A stretch of DNA of 64,000 bases from Kitasatospora sp. NA04385. GTDB taxonomy: Bacteria; Actinomycetota; Actinomycetes; Streptomycetales; Streptomycetaceae. Below the pieces are notes generated by a model. It was not told the origin of the DNA and did not search any database. It saw only the letters and a program-made list of their open reading frames with translations. The stretch covers positions 287,276 through 351,275 of the forward strand of contig NZ_CP054919.1 in assembly GCF_013364235.1 (NCBI RefSeq), written 5' to 3'. The position numbers and the translations under genes were made by a program. Position 1 is the first letter of the stretch. Each line of letters begins with the position of its first letter. Shown here piece by piece: positions 35,755 to 44,610 of the stretch.

Positions 35755-36630
35755 ATGGGTCGCGGAGATCTCACAGACGAGCAGTGGGCGGTGCTGGAGC
35801 AGTTGTTGCCGAAGGGCGCCAGGGCGGGGCGACCGCCGCTCTGGGCTCGGCGGCAGTTGATCGACGGCATACGGTTCCGTGTCCGGACCGGCGTTCCGTG
35901 GCGGGACATCCCCGCCGAGTACGGACCGTGGAGCCAGGTCTACGACCTCTTCCGTCGGTGGCAACGAAACGGGACCTGGCAGCGGATCATCACCCGGCTC
36001 CAGTCCCTGGCCGACGCGAAGGGGGCGATCACATGGGATCTGAGCGTCGACTCCACGGTCTGCCGCGCGCATCAGCATGCGGCTGGAGCCCGCAAGCACG
36101 GCGACCTGCAGAAGGAACCGCCGGGCGGTGTCTTCATCGAGCCCGGTGACCACGGGCTGGGGAGGTCGCGCGGCGGGTTCACCACCAAACTCCACCTGAC
36201 AGTGGAGCAGGGTAAGAAGCCCATGTCGATCGTGGTGACCGCTGGGCAGTGCGGGGACTCGCCGCAGTTCGAAGCTGTTCTGGAGAGGGTCCGCGTGCCC
36301 CGTGTCGGACCGGGTCGGCCAGGGGTCCGCCCCGATCGTGTGCGGGCGGACCGGGCCTACGCCTCCCGCAAGAACCGCGCCTACCTGCGCCGCCGCGGGA
36401 TCCGCTGCACCATCCCCGACAAAGCCGATCAGGCGCGCAACCGTCAAAAGCTCGGCTCCCGCGGCGATCGACCGCCGAAGTTCGACAAGGCTGACTACCG
36501 TGAGCGTCATGCGGTCGAGTACGGGATCAACCGCCTCAAAAGGCACCGGGCCGTCGCAACGCGATATGACAAGCTCGCGGTTCGCTACGAGGCGACGATC
36601 CTCATCGCCGCCATCAACGAATGGCTGTGA
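35755..36630 (+). CDS. IS5-family transposase
   Basis: 291 aa and apparently intact. It begins MGRGDLTDEQWAVLEQLLP and has DDE residues in SVDSTVCRAHQHAAG (D), ADRAYASRKNRAYLRRRG (D) and YRERHAVEYGINRLKRHRAVATRYDK (E, given in part). It follows the left terminal repeat directly. Its right end is displaced by the inserted segment but the outer ends are retained, so movement of the whole 2.9-kb unit is conceivable. Confidence 0.94.
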   Translation: MGRGDLTDEQWAVLEQLLPKGARAGRPPLWARRQLIDGIRFRVRTGVPWRDIPAEYGPWSQVYDLFRRWQRNGTWQRIITRLQSLADAKGAITWDLSVDSTVCRAHQHAAGARKHGDLQKEPPGGVFIEPGDHGLGRSRGGFTTKLHLTVEQGKKPMSIVVTAGQCGDSPQFEAVLERVRVPRVGPGRPGVRPDRVRADRAYASRKNRAYLRRRGIRCTIPDKADQARNRQKLGSRGDRPPKFDKADYRERHAVEYGINRLKRHRAVATRYDKLAVRYEATILIAAINEWL

Positions 36631-37138
36631 CCAGGCTCTTCAAAACTCATAGGGGCCGCCCCGGAAGTACATACTTCTGCGCGCTCGTGGGCGGTCACCG
36701 CGCCCGTGCGCGGCATCGGAGCGGTCGGCAGGTGCCGTCCGTTTCGCCAGCGCGCAGCGTCTCCAGGCCGGCCAGCACCTCCGACCGATTGTCCGACCTT
36801 TTCATCCACGCCGGCAGCCGAGCGAACATCGCCATCGTCGGCCGCGCTACGCCGCGCTCTCGCAAGTACGCACCGGCATAGGCGGACAGCTCATCGACGT
36901 GATCCTCGTTGTAGGCCCACAGGATCTGACCCACGCAACGGGTCTGAAGCCACAGCGGCAGCCGGAAGAACGGATCCTCACTACCACCCAGCACCGCGCC
37001 AACCAGCCCAGCCCCCTGCACCTCGGGTTTCCAGTCGGCGACGGCACCGCATCCTCCACAAGCCAGACGACGCGGCTGGAACACGGGCTTGATCCGCTTT
37101 GACGGACACTCCTGATCAGGGGCCTCGGCCCCGGAGGG

Positions 37139-37455
37139 ATGATGTCCATCATGGAGAGCATGGGGAAGAAGCCGAGGCCCAGGCGCTCGTTCACGCCGGA
37201 GTTCAAGGCGGAGATCGTCGACCCGTGTCGGCGCGGTGACCGGTCGGTGGGGCAGGTCGCGGAGGACTTCGGCCTGACCGGGACCGCGGTGCGCGACTGG
37301 GTGCGCCGGGCCGAGGTCAACGCCGGCGAACGCGAGGGCCTGACCGGCGACGAGCGTGAGGAACTGGCCCGACTGCGGCGGGAGAACCGCAGGCTGCGCG
37401 GGGACGTCGAGATCCTCAAGCGGCCACGGCTTTCTTCGCGCAGGAGACCCGGTGA
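37139..37455 (+). CDS. IS3 transposase orfA, frameshifted near its end
   Basis: The HTH (RRSFTPEFKAEIVDPCRRGDR, in part) and leucine-zipper part (EELARLRRENRRLRGDVEIL) are intact. After ILKR one base is missing near 37426; the usual ending (TAFFAQETR) is in another frame and ends with TGA 37453-37455, overlapping the orfB GTG. The original frame instead reads on to 37516. Confidence 0.8.
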
Positions 37456-38324
37456 CGGTCCACCCGTTCATCGAGGCGGAGAAGCAGGCAGGCCACAACG
37501 TCAAACGAGCGTGTGAACTGCTCCAGGTCTCCCGAGCCGCCTTCTACGCCCGCCGCAACGGCGGACCAGGTCCCCGCGCGGTCCGCGACACCGAGCTGAC
37601 CGAGAAGATCACCGGGATCCACGCGGACTCCCGGGGAGGCTGCGGAGCCCCGCGCGTCCACGCCCAGCTCCAACAGGCCGGTGACCGGTGCGAACGGCGC
37701 CGGGTCGCCCGCCTGATGCGCCAGGCCGGCCTCCATGGTCGGCACCGCCGTCGGCGCCACCGCACCACCACCCCGGACCCGAACGCCGTCATGCGACCGG
37801 ACCTGGTCCTGCGCGACTTCCGGCCCGACCCGACCGGTCTCGACTCGCGCTGGTGCGGCGACATCACGTACATCGCGACCGAGGAGGGCTGGCTCTACCT
37901 GGCCACCGTCATCGACATCGCCTCCCGTCGCGTCGTCGGCTGGGCCACCGCCGACCACCTGCGCACCGAACTGGTCGCCGACGCCCTACGGGCAGCCTGC
38001 CGAACCCGCCGTCCATCGGGCCGGGCCATCTTCCACACCGATCGCGGCTGTCAGTACACCAGTCGTGAATTCGCCGCGCTGGCAATGGACTTCGGAGTCC
38101 GTCTGCCGGCCGGCCGCACCGGGCAGTGCTGGGACAACGCGCTCGCTGAGTCCTTCTTCGCCACCCTGAAGCGGGAACTGATCAGTGACCGACTGTGGCC
38201 GGGCCGGACGGCCGCCCGCTCCGCGATCTTCGAGTGGATCGAAGGCCGGTACAACATACGCAGGCTGCACAGCAGCCTCGGCTACCGCAGTCCCGCCGAC
38301 TACGAGAACGTCCCGGTGGCCTGA
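37452..38324 (+). CDS. IS3 transposase orfB (integrase core)
   Basis: 290 aa from GTG 37452. An HTH_21 segment (SRAAFYARRN) precedes the rve DDE core: RWCGDITYIATEEGWLY (D), AIFHTDRGCQYTS (D) and WDNALAESFFATLKREL (E). All three catalytic residues are present. The GTGA overlap with orfA is the normal arrangement for this group. Confidence 0.93.
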   Translation: MTVHPFIEAEKQAGHNVKRACELLQVSRAAFYARRNGGPGPRAVRDTELTEKITGIHADSRGGCGAPRVHAQLQQAGDRCERRRVARLMRQAGLHGRHRRRRHRTTTPDPNAVMRPDLVLRDFRPDPTGLDSRWCGDITYIATEEGWLYLATVIDIASRRVVGWATADHLRTELVADALRAACRTRRPSGRAIFHTDRGCQYTSREFAALAMDFGVRLPAGRTGQCWDNALAESFFATLKRELISDRLWPGRTAARSAIFEWIEGRYNIRRLHSSLGYRSPADYENVPVA

Positions 38325-38624
38325 CCACCACAACGAGGGTGTCCGTCAAAGCAGAGCAAGCTCAACAGGAGCTCGCTGAAGTATCTGGGATCAGCAAGGC
38401 CTGGCCGAGGGATCACGAAGGCGCGGCCCCCACATCGCGGACAGACCACAAGCATCCGACCCGCGAACCGAGCCAACCCACCCCCTGGGTCATAGTGACG
38501 AGAGAGATCAGTACACGGCTCGGAATCCATGACGGACACCATCGCAGATTCGCGATACAAACAGCGACTTGGTTCTCGACGAGCATGACCTACGGCTCGC
38601 CACCAGCCACTTTCGATACACGGC

Positions 38625-38888
38625 CTAGGCCCGTCCACCCTCACAGGGCTCGTCAGATCGCCCGGACGAGGGGCAGGTCCGCCTCACTGGAGGCGTGACG
38701 TCCATGGGGCCGGGCTCGCACTGGCCCAGCTCGCGCAGCTGCTCTTCGCCCACCCCGGCGGCCACGGCCTCGGCAAGGGCCGCATCCAGCTGACGGCGGG
38801 TACCGGCGTGCTCAGCGACGGCCTGCTCGACGCGCTTCAGAGAACTCGCCGCCCTGGGCTTGAGGCTCGTGATCACCTTGAGATTCAT
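38625..38888 (-). CDS. Hypothetical protein truncated by IS5
   Basis: From ATG 38888: MNLKVITSLKPRAASSLKRV, then AGTRRQLDAALAEAVAAGVGEEQLRELGQ. This resembles the helical part of a small HTH protein found in actinomycete accessory DNA. The stop at 38625-38627 lies in the CTAG next to the IS5 terminal repeat, so the native C-terminus was replaced when the IS inserted. Unknown function. Confidence 0.55.
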   Translation of the reverse strand: MNLKVITSLKPRAASSLKRVEQAVAEHAGTRRQLDAALAEAVAAGVGEEQLRELGQCEPGPMDVTPPVRRTCPSSGRSDEPCEGGRA

Positions 38889-39086
38889 GCGACTCGCGTG
38901 CCCCAATCACCCGAAGGCATGCGCGCCAACGACAAGCAACAAAGGCTGGGAGGCTGGTGGGACATGCCCGAGGACGACCCTGGCGGCGTCCTCAGGCAGG
39001 GGCCGTGCCGTCACTGGTCGTCCCCTGGCCAGCGTCCGACGAAGGGGAGCAGCGATGATCGTTGTCGTCGCAGGCGTCACGACCGG

Positions 39087-39907
39087 GGGACCGTCCCCGC
39101 GAGCGCGGGGAGCAGCGGGCGGGCAGGTGCTGGTCGACGGGCCGGTCGGGACCATCCTCGCGGGCGCGGGGAGCAGAGGATCAAACTCAAGGTGCTGGTC
39201 GGCAGCCGGGGCCATCCCCGCGGGCGCGGGGAGCAGGCCGACAGCACGCTGCTGATCCCGCAGGTGATGGGACCATCCCCGCGGGCGCGGGGAGCAGCCC
39301 GGCAACCGGCAGGGAGAGTCAGGTGAACTGGGACCATCCCCGCGGGCGCGGGGAGCAGGTCGCGGGAACCCGAGAGGAACGCTAGCGCAAGGGACCATCC
39401 CCGCGGGCGCGGGGAGCAGTCAACCCCTCCCCCGGGTGGTTCGGTACAGGCGGGACCATCCCCGCGGGCGCGGGGAGCAGGCTCCAGGTCACCCCGAAGT
39501 CGTGGGAGGACGGGGACCATCCCCGCGGGCGCGGGGAGCAGCAGTAGGTGAGGAACTGGGTGCCGGTGAGGGTGGGACCATCCCCGCGGGCGCGGGGAGC
39601 AGTCGTTTCGCGCCATCGAGGGCAAGCGAACGACGGGACCATCCCCGCGGGCGCGGGGAGCAGGACAGCGACCTGCGGACCGGACTCTGGGTGAGGGGAC
39701 CATCCCCGCGGGCGCGGGGAGCAGGACACCCGTCCAAGGGTGTCGCGACCTGCGCAGGGACCATCCCCGCGGGCGCGGGGAGCAGTCGGCCGCGGTGTGG
39801 GTGAGCGCCTCGGCCAAGGGACCATCCCCGCGGGCGCGGGGAGCAGTGGGTCGGTACGACGACTCGATCACCGTCAACGGGACCATCCCCGCGGGCGCGG
39901 GGAGCAG
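39087..39907 (-). CRISPR. Main type I-E CRISPR array, 14 repeats
   Basis: Fourteen 29-bp repeats, at 39087, 39148, 39208, 39269, 39330 and then every 61 bp to 39879. Spacers are 32 bp except one of 31. On the transcribed minus strand the repeat starts CTGCTCCCCGCGCCC and ends GGGGATGGTCCC. The three repeats at the low-coordinate end are degenerate, as expected for the oldest end. The leader is at the high-coordinate side, next to cas2. Confidence 0.98.
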
Positions 39908-40008
39908 TCTTGATGACCTGTGGGTTTACCTGGCGATGTGGCGTGAAACTGCAAACTTCGCTGATTCCGGCATAACGGACATGCAATCCAGGCTCTTCCA
40001 GCAGTCGT
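39908..40008 (-). promoter_or_regulatory. CRISPR leader of the main array
   Basis: 101 bp between the cas2 stop and the first repeat. On the minus strand it ends CCACAGGTCATCAAGA just before CTGCTCCCC, matching the ends of the leaders at 49.9 and 60.0 kb (CAGGTCAACAAG). GAAGTTTGCAG and ATGTCC also recur in those. Confidence 0.85.
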
Positions 40009-40359
40009 TCAGCGTCTTCCGAAACGGCGCAGTTTGGACGCGGTGCTCCAGCCCGGCTTTGCGGGACCGGGTGCCGGTGTTGCGGTGGTGTTCGGTCGGT
40101 GGATGAGGGTGAGGCCTTCGTGGTCGACGGGTTTCCAGGCGTGGTCGTGGGTGTGGAAGGTGAAACCCTGCTCCGTGTTCGAGGTGTGGATCAGGAGGGC
40201 CCGGCCCTGGCCCGCGTGCTGCCGGACTTCGGCCCAGAGGACGTCCCGTACGCGTGCGGTCGGAGAGCCGATGAACACTCCGGCGGAGATCTCCAGGAGC
40301 CAGCGGGTGAGCAGGCCGCGTAGTCCGACAGGGCAGTTGGTGAGGACGATGACGGTCAC
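40009..40359 (-). CDS. cas2: CRISPR-associated endoribonuclease Cas2 (type I-E)
   Basis: 116 aa. MTVIVLTNCPVGLRGLLTRW and EISAGVFIGSPTARVRDVLW, the type I-E Cas2 opening, are clear, and GFTFHTHDHAWKPVDHEGL follows. It forms the adaptation complex with Cas1 that integrates new spacers at the leader. The start overlaps cas1 by 4 bp. It is last in the operon, directly before the array. Confidence 0.97.
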   Translation of the reverse strand: MTVIVLTNCPVGLRGLLTRWLLEISAGVFIGSPTARVRDVLWAEVRQHAGQGRALLIHTSNTEQGFTFHTHDHAWKPVDHEGLTLIHRPNTTATPAPGPAKPGWSTASKLRRFGRR

Positions 40360-41291
40360 CAGTTGCCCTCCCCGTAGTTGACTCCGGCGGCGACGTGTTG
40401 CCCGTGGTCGGCCTGGAGGGTGACCGTGTCCTCGTCATCGGTGGCTGTTTCGACGGCGAGCAGGTTGCGGATGTCGGTGACGATCCGTTCCTGCAGGCGC
40501 AGTTCGCGGATGCGGTCGCGCAGGGCGCGGCGGGTGCGGGCGCCGATGTCCTCGGGGGAGGCGGCTGCGACGTCGAAGGCGACGGGGATGCCGACGTCGG
40601 TCTTGTAGAGGTCGGCGATGTCGAGGACGAAGGAGAGTTCGTGGCCGGAGTGTACGAACCCGAGGGCGGGTGAGCAGCCGAGTGCGGCGATGACGGCGTG
40701 CGAGACGCCGTACATGGCTTGGGCGGCCGCGGTGATGGCCTGGTTGGCGGGATCTCCGGAGGTGAAGTCGCCGGGAGTGTAGTGGCGTCCTCTCCAGCGG
40801 ATGCCGGTTCTGGCGGCTTCGGCGCGGTAGCAGTCCTTCATGCGGTCGCCTTCACGGCCGAGGAGTTGCCGTCGGGTGAGGCCCGCCGGGTCTTCGCCGG
40901 GGAAGCGCAGGCGGTACATGGCCCGGGCGGTGTCCAGGCGGGTGCGCTGGTTCGCCCAGCGAAGGGCCTGGGCTTCGGCGAGGGCGGAGGAGCGGGACAG
41001 GGAGCGGCCTGCCGCGTAGTGGCGGACGCCGTGTTCGCCGGTCCAGACGACGGCTGCGCCGGTTTCGCCGAGGACGCTCATCGCCTGGTGGGTGATGCGG
41101 GTGCCGGGGCCCAGGAGCAGGGTGCCGATGGTGGCGGAGGGGATGTGGGTGGTGCCGTCGGCGGTTTCGACGGTGAGGGCGTTGGCGTCGCGGTGGATGG
41201 TGCAGCGTTCGAGGTAGAGGAAGGAGATGCGGTCGGCGGCGCGGGCGAGTTCGCGCGGGCTGCTGGCCGGTCGGCGGCTGACGGTGCTCAC
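40356..41291 (-). CDS. cas1: CRISPR-associated integrase Cas1 (type I-E)
   Basis: 311 aa. The N-terminal beta domain has ISFLYLERCTIHRDANAL; the helical catalytic domain has GREGDRMKDCYRAEA and GFVHSGHELSFVLDIADLYK, carrying the His and Asp metal ligands. Cas1 inserts protospacers. It is 4 bp from the cas6 stop and overlaps cas2. Intact length for I-E. Confidence 0.97.
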   Translation of the reverse strand: MSTVSRRPASSPRELARAADRISFLYLERCTIHRDANALTVETADGTTHIPSATIGTLLLGPGTRITHQAMSVLGETGAAVVWTGEHGVRHYAAGRSLSRSSALAEAQALRWANQRTRLDTARAMYRLRFPGEDPAGLTRRQLLGREGDRMKDCYRAEAARTGIRWRGRHYTPGDFTSGDPANQAITAAAQAMYGVSHAVIAALGCSPALGFVHSGHELSFVLDIADLYKTDVGIPVAFDVAAASPEDIGARTRRALRDRIRELRLQERIVTDIRNLLAVETATDDEDTVTLQADHGQHVAAGVNYGEGNW

Positions 41292-41295
41292 GGGG

Positions 41296-42000
41296 TCAGC
41301 CGATCGGGGCGAGGGTCATCAGGCCGCAGCCGTAGGCCTTGGCTTTGCCGAGGCCGCCGGTCAGTACGGCGCGCAGGGCGTCGGGGTCGGTGACTTCGAG
41401 GCGGCCGTCGAAGGTGACGGCGGTGAGGGTGACGCGTCCGGTGGCGCCGTGCTTGGAGAAGGCGAGGCTGCGCTGGCCGTGGACGGCGAGTTGGTGTTCG
41501 TCGCCGTGTTCGGTGTGCCGGCGCTCGGCGGGTTTGGCCAGGATGCGGAAGCCGCCCGCGTCCTGGCGCTGGAGCAGCCACTGCATCTGGTGCCGGGCGG
41601 TGAGGTGGGCGGTGCGCTTGGTGGGCTCGCCGTCCTTGGTGCGAACGTGGTGGACGGGGTTGGCGGTGAGGCGGAAGTTCCAGGCGGTGCCCTTGTCGAG
41701 GCGTTCGAGGAACGGGGCGTAGGCGTAGGTCTGCCAGCCGGCCGTGCCGGTGGCGGCTGCGGCGGGCCAGCCGGCCTGTTCCACGAGGTGGGTGAGGTCG
41801 GGGCGGGACGGGCCGACGACGTACAACTGCACTTCGGCGGCGGCGTTGTGGTCGGTGCGCCACAGGACGCGCGGGCCGGGGGCGGTGGGGAGGATCTCGG
41901 GGAAGGCGGACATGACGGCGGCGTGCAGGTGCTGGGGGGAGGACAGCAGTCGGCGGGCTCCCGCGCGCGCGGTGTTGAAGCGGAAGCGGGTCAGGTACAT
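41296..42000 (-). CDS. cas6e: Cas6e pre-crRNA endoribonuclease
   Basis: 234 aa. It begins MYLTRFRFNTARAGARRLLS with an N-terminal His (PQHLHAAVMSAFP) in the position of the catalytic His of Cas6e, and ends with the Gly-rich loop GGLGKAKAYGCGLMTLAP. It cuts the repeat hairpin to make crRNA and stays in Cascade. Its ATG overlaps the cas5 stop by one base. Confidence 0.96.
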   Translation of the reverse strand: MYLTRFRFNTARAGARRLLSSPQHLHAAVMSAFPEILPTAPGPRVLWRTDHNAAAEVQLYVVGPSRPDLTHLVEQAGWPAAAATGTAGWQTYAYAPFLERLDKGTAWNFRLTANPVHHVRTKDGEPTKRTAHLTARHQMQWLLQRQDAGGFRILAKPAERRHTEHGDEHQLAVHGQRSLAFSKHGATGRVTLTAVTFDGRLEVTDPDALRAVLTGGLGKAKAYGCGLMTLAPIG

Positions 42001-42755
42001 CAGGCGCTTTCCAGGTGTGTCGTCGGGTCGTGGGCGGGCACGGCAGCGGTGGACCGTGGCCTGGCACGGGGGTTGGGCACGGTGACGGTGGTGGTGCGGA
42101 CGGTGCGCAGGCCGTGGCGGCGGTGGCGGACGTCGAAGCTGAGCGGCTGGTCGCGCAGCACGTCGCCCTGGACGGACGCGGCGGGGTTGCTACCTGGCGG
42201 GATCTCGGCGAGGACGGTCAGGTCGACGCTCGTGCGGTCGCGGTGGCGCTGCTGGTGCCAGGCGGAGGCACGCCAGGGCAGTCGGGCCAGGACGGCTTCG
42301 AGGTCGCCGTCGTGGTGGACGCTCCGGTCGTCGTGCAGGTCCAGCGTGCGGGAGGGCGGGCAGGAGCGGCGCCCCAGGTAGGGCAGGTAGACGGGGGCCC
42401 GGACGGCCGTGTAGAGGCGTTCGATGAGCGGGGCCGGGCCTTCGACGGCCGCGACGAAGACGGCATCGGCCAGGTAGAAGCGCTCGGAGAGCGGCATCGA
42501 CTCGCCGGTGTCGAAGTGCTGGGCGCTCTGGTAGTCGCGCAGCCGGGCACCGGGCTGGTCGATGCGGACGCCGAAGCGCAGGGCGGCGAGTTCGGCGAGC
42601 CCCGCATCGTCGCCGCGTTCGAGGCCGAGCGCGGCGGCGAGCAGTCCGATCACGCCGCTCTTGGTGGGGGCGTTCTCGGTGGTGCGCCGGGCGAAGCGCG
42701 AGGTGGCCCCCCACGACTGCAGGGGGCCGGCCAGTTGCAGGGCCAGCACGCTCAT
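42000..42755 (-). CDS. cas5e: Cas5e Cascade subunit
   Basis: 251 aa. VLALQLAGPLQSWGATSRF and RRTTENAPTKSGVIGLLAAAL, the standard Cas5e opening, then FYLADAVFVAAVEG and a PYLGRRSCPPS loop. It binds the crRNA 5' handle and is needed to build Cascade. Overlaps cas7 by 4 bp (ATGA). Confidence 0.97.
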   Translation of the reverse strand: MSVLALQLAGPLQSWGATSRFARRTTENAPTKSGVIGLLAAALGLERGDDAGLAELAALRFGVRIDQPGARLRDYQSAQHFDTGESMPLSERFYLADAVFVAAVEGPAPLIERLYTAVRAPVYLPYLGRRSCPPSRTLDLHDDRSVHHDGDLEAVLARLPWRASAWHQQRHRDRTSVDLTVLAEIPPGSNPAASVQGDVLRDQPLSFDVRHRRHGLRTVRTTTVTVPNPRARPRSTAAVPAHDPTTHLESA

Positions 42756-43948
42756 CCGCGCTGCTCCAGGCGGGCGGCGACGGCGGCGCCGACGGTGGTG
42801 ACCAGGCCGGAGAGCCGCGGGGTCTCCTGGCCGAGGGAGGAGAGCTTGGCGGTGGCGGGGCCCACCCGCAGGACCCAGGTCTGGGCGTCGTCGTCGCCGT
42901 AGGCCCGTTCGATCTCGGGGACGTAGTCGGCGAGGCGGGCGCAGGCGGGCTCCAGGTGACCGCCGTCGGCGTCGGGGGCGACGGGCTTCTCGAAGGCGCC
43001 GACGAAGCTGACGGGACGTGAGGTCCGCAGGGTGACGAGGACGGCGTCGGGGAGGGTGTGGTTGCCGAAGGTGTTGATCTTGCCGGTGGGCAGGGAGGAG
43101 ACGAAGCCCTCCAGGAACGCCTCGACGGCGCGGCGCACCGGGGTGGCGGGCGCCTCGTCCTGGTCGAGGCCCCGGCCGAGGTTGCGCTCCAGTAGGTCGA
43201 CGTCGAGGGCGGCGTAGCGGTAGAGGGTGGCGGAGTTGAAGTCGACGGTGCCGATCATGCCCGCGCCCGGTTCGGCGTCGGTGTTGCGGTCGTCGACGGC
43301 GGTGAAGTAGTCGGACTCGGTCTCGCTGCGGTGCACGCCGATGGCGTGGGCGACCTGGGCGGCGGCGTCGACGTTGATGTCGGTGGAGTCGGCGACCATC
43401 CGTCCGAACAGGGCGATGTCGACGGAGTGCCGGCCGTCGGCGATCTTCTTCGCGCGGGCCTTGGCGTCCTTGTCCTTGAAGAACGCCTTGATGTCGGCGG
43501 CGCCTTCGACGGCCAGGGCCGCGAGGTGGTCGAGCTGGCGGGCGCTGAGGAACATCAGGTAGGAGGACTCGGGCGCCGGGTCGTCGCCGCCGTTCTTCTT
43601 CGCCTGCTCGACCTTGCGCTTGGGCGGCTCGATCTTCGAACCGGTCGCGGTCTGCAGCACCTCCGCCGCCAGCGCCAGCGCCTGGGCCTCACCCGTGCCG
43701 GGGGCGAGCTCGGTGATGCGCTCGGCGAGGAGTTCGGCGACCCGCTTGGTGCGCACGCCGAGCTCGGCCGGGTCGAGGATGGTGTCGAAGTAGCGGCGGG
43801 TGGCGCGCTTCCAGGACTGGCTGGAGACCCGGGCGCGGGTGGCGCCGCCGTACACCGCGGTCTTGGGCGCGCCCGTGTCGTCCCGGTTCAGGTTGCTCGG
43901 CGGGACGCTCTGCAGGGCGTGCACGTCGAGGATGATGCGGCTGCTCAC
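42752..43948 (-). CDS. cas7e: Cas7e Cascade backbone subunit
   Basis: 398 aa from GTG 43948 (GTGA overlap with cse2). IILDVHALQSVPPSNLNRDD and RARVSSQSWKRATRRYF are the conserved Cas7e N-terminus, with VDIALFGRMVADSTDINVD in the middle and GKINTFGNHTLPDAVL near the end. Six copies form the crRNA-binding backbone. Confidence 0.97.
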   Translation of the reverse strand: MSSRIILDVHALQSVPPSNLNRDDTGAPKTAVYGGATRARVSSQSWKRATRRYFDTILDPAELGVRTKRVAELLAERITELAPGTGEAQALALAAEVLQTATGSKIEPPKRKVEQAKKNGGDDPAPESSYLMFLSARQLDHLAALAVEGAADIKAFFKDKDAKARAKKIADGRHSVDIALFGRMVADSTDINVDAAAQVAHAIGVHRSETESDYFTAVDDRNTDAEPGAGMIGTVDFNSATLYRYAALDVDLLERNLGRGLDQDEAPATPVRRAVEAFLEGFVSSLPTGKINTFGNHTLPDAVLVTLRTSRPVSFVGAFEKPVAPDADGGHLEPACARLADYVPEIERAYGDDDAQTWVLRVGPATAKLSSLGQETPRLSGLVTTVGAAVAARLEQRG

Positions 43949-44610
43949 TGGGCGCTGTCCTTGTTCTCGTCGGTGTCGGCGGTGCTGTCGGTATCGGAGG
44001 CTGTACCGCTGGCGGGCTTGGCGCGGTGGGCGTGCAGGGAGCGGCCCCAGGAGCGCCGGATGCTGTCCGGCCCCCACGGCTGCTGCTGCCACTGGTAGAG
44101 CTGCTCGGCGAGCAGGGCGTAGTCGAGAGCGAAGTCTCCGCGGCGCAGCAGCAGCACGATCTCGCGCAGGCGGGTGGCCAGGACGGGCATCGTGGCCGCG
44201 GATCCGGCCCGCACGAAGCGCTTGCGGGTCGGCTCGTCCATGTCGCCGCCGGGCATCAGGCGGCGTACGGCGGTGCCGAGTTCGTCACCGCCGGGCCGGT
44301 GCATGCGGGTGCCGCGGGACTGCTGGTGCAAGGCGTACAGGGTCGCGGCCGTGTACAGGGCGGTGTGTGCGGCGTCCTGGTGCAATGCCGGGTCGGCGTG
44401 GAGGGTGTCGCTGTCGAGCAGGCCCCACAGGTCGGGGATGGTGGAGGTGTCCTTGCCGGCGCCGCGGCGCAGCCGGGCGAGGGCGGCGACGGCGTCGGGG
44501 CGGTCGTCCAGGTAGCCCTTCTGCAGGCGGCCGATCTCGCTGCCGGCGAGGGTACCGACCGGGCCGAGCACGCGGCGGCGCTGTACGGTGGCTGGTGGGG
44601 CGGTGGTCAT
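43945..44610 (-). CDS. cse2: Cse2 Cascade small subunit
   Basis: 221 aa with a helical Cse2 core (LARLRRGAGKDTSTIPDLWG, ALYTAATLYALHQQS) and the family ending around FALDYALLAEQLYQWQQ. It stabilises the displaced strand. Overlaps cse1 by 4 bp and cas7 by 4 bp. An acidic repeat tail (TDSTADTDENKD) extends past the domain. Confidence 0.94.
   Translation of the reverse strand: MTTAPPATVQRRRVLGPVGTLAGSEIGRLQKGYLDDRPDAVAALARLRRGAGKDTSTIPDLWGLLDSDTLHADPALHQDAAHTALYTAATLYALHQQSRGTRMHRPGGDELGTAVRRLMPGGDMDEPTRKRFVRAGSAATMPVLATRLREIVLLLRRGDFALDYALLAEQLYQWQQQPWGPDSIRRSWGRSLHAHRAKPASGTASDTDSTADTDENKDSAQ

Larger units (their letters stand above)
37096..38353. mobile_element. IS3-family insertion sequence
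   Basis: Inverted repeats GCTTTGACGGACAC (37096-37109) and GTGTCCGTCAAAGC (about 38340-38353) bound an orfA/orfB pair. It splits the zinc-ribbon gene. No clear target duplication beyond the repeat was found. Confidence 0.9.
36695..38542 (-). pseudogene. Zinc-ribbon protein gene split by IS3
   Basis: The 5' part (38542 to about 38350) encodes VVCPRCGGRAFVIPRPGLAD and RYFSELLLSLLCF; the 3' part (about 37098 to 36695) continues SKRIKPVFQPRRLACGGCGAVADW, in part, then GGSEDPFFRLPLWLQTRCVGQILWAYNEDHVDELSAY (in part). Together they make the streptomycete zinc-ribbon family with two CxxC pairs, one CPRC and one CGGC. The gap is exactly the IS3 element. Confidence 0.82.
35708..38626. mobile_element. 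IS5-family element carrying a 2-kb inserted segment
   Basis: The ends match as inverted repeats: GGCCGTGTACCGAAAGTGG near 35709 and the complement CCACTTTCGATACACGGCC at 38607-38625 (one mismatch), each next to CTAG. A normal IS5 would end about 30 bp after the transposase stop at 36630; instead 36635-38601 intervenes, with ACCAG at 36630-36634 and again at 38602-38606. The 2-kb segment holds a zinc-ribbon gene and an IS3. Confidence 0.85.

Noticed and set aside
39077-39886. Minus-strand open frames reading repeated PRARGDGP
   Set aside because: They are translations of CRISPR repeats, a common false gene call. The same holds for open frames at 49838-50615, 51121-51683, 58237-58632 and 59790-60634 (except the barstar part).
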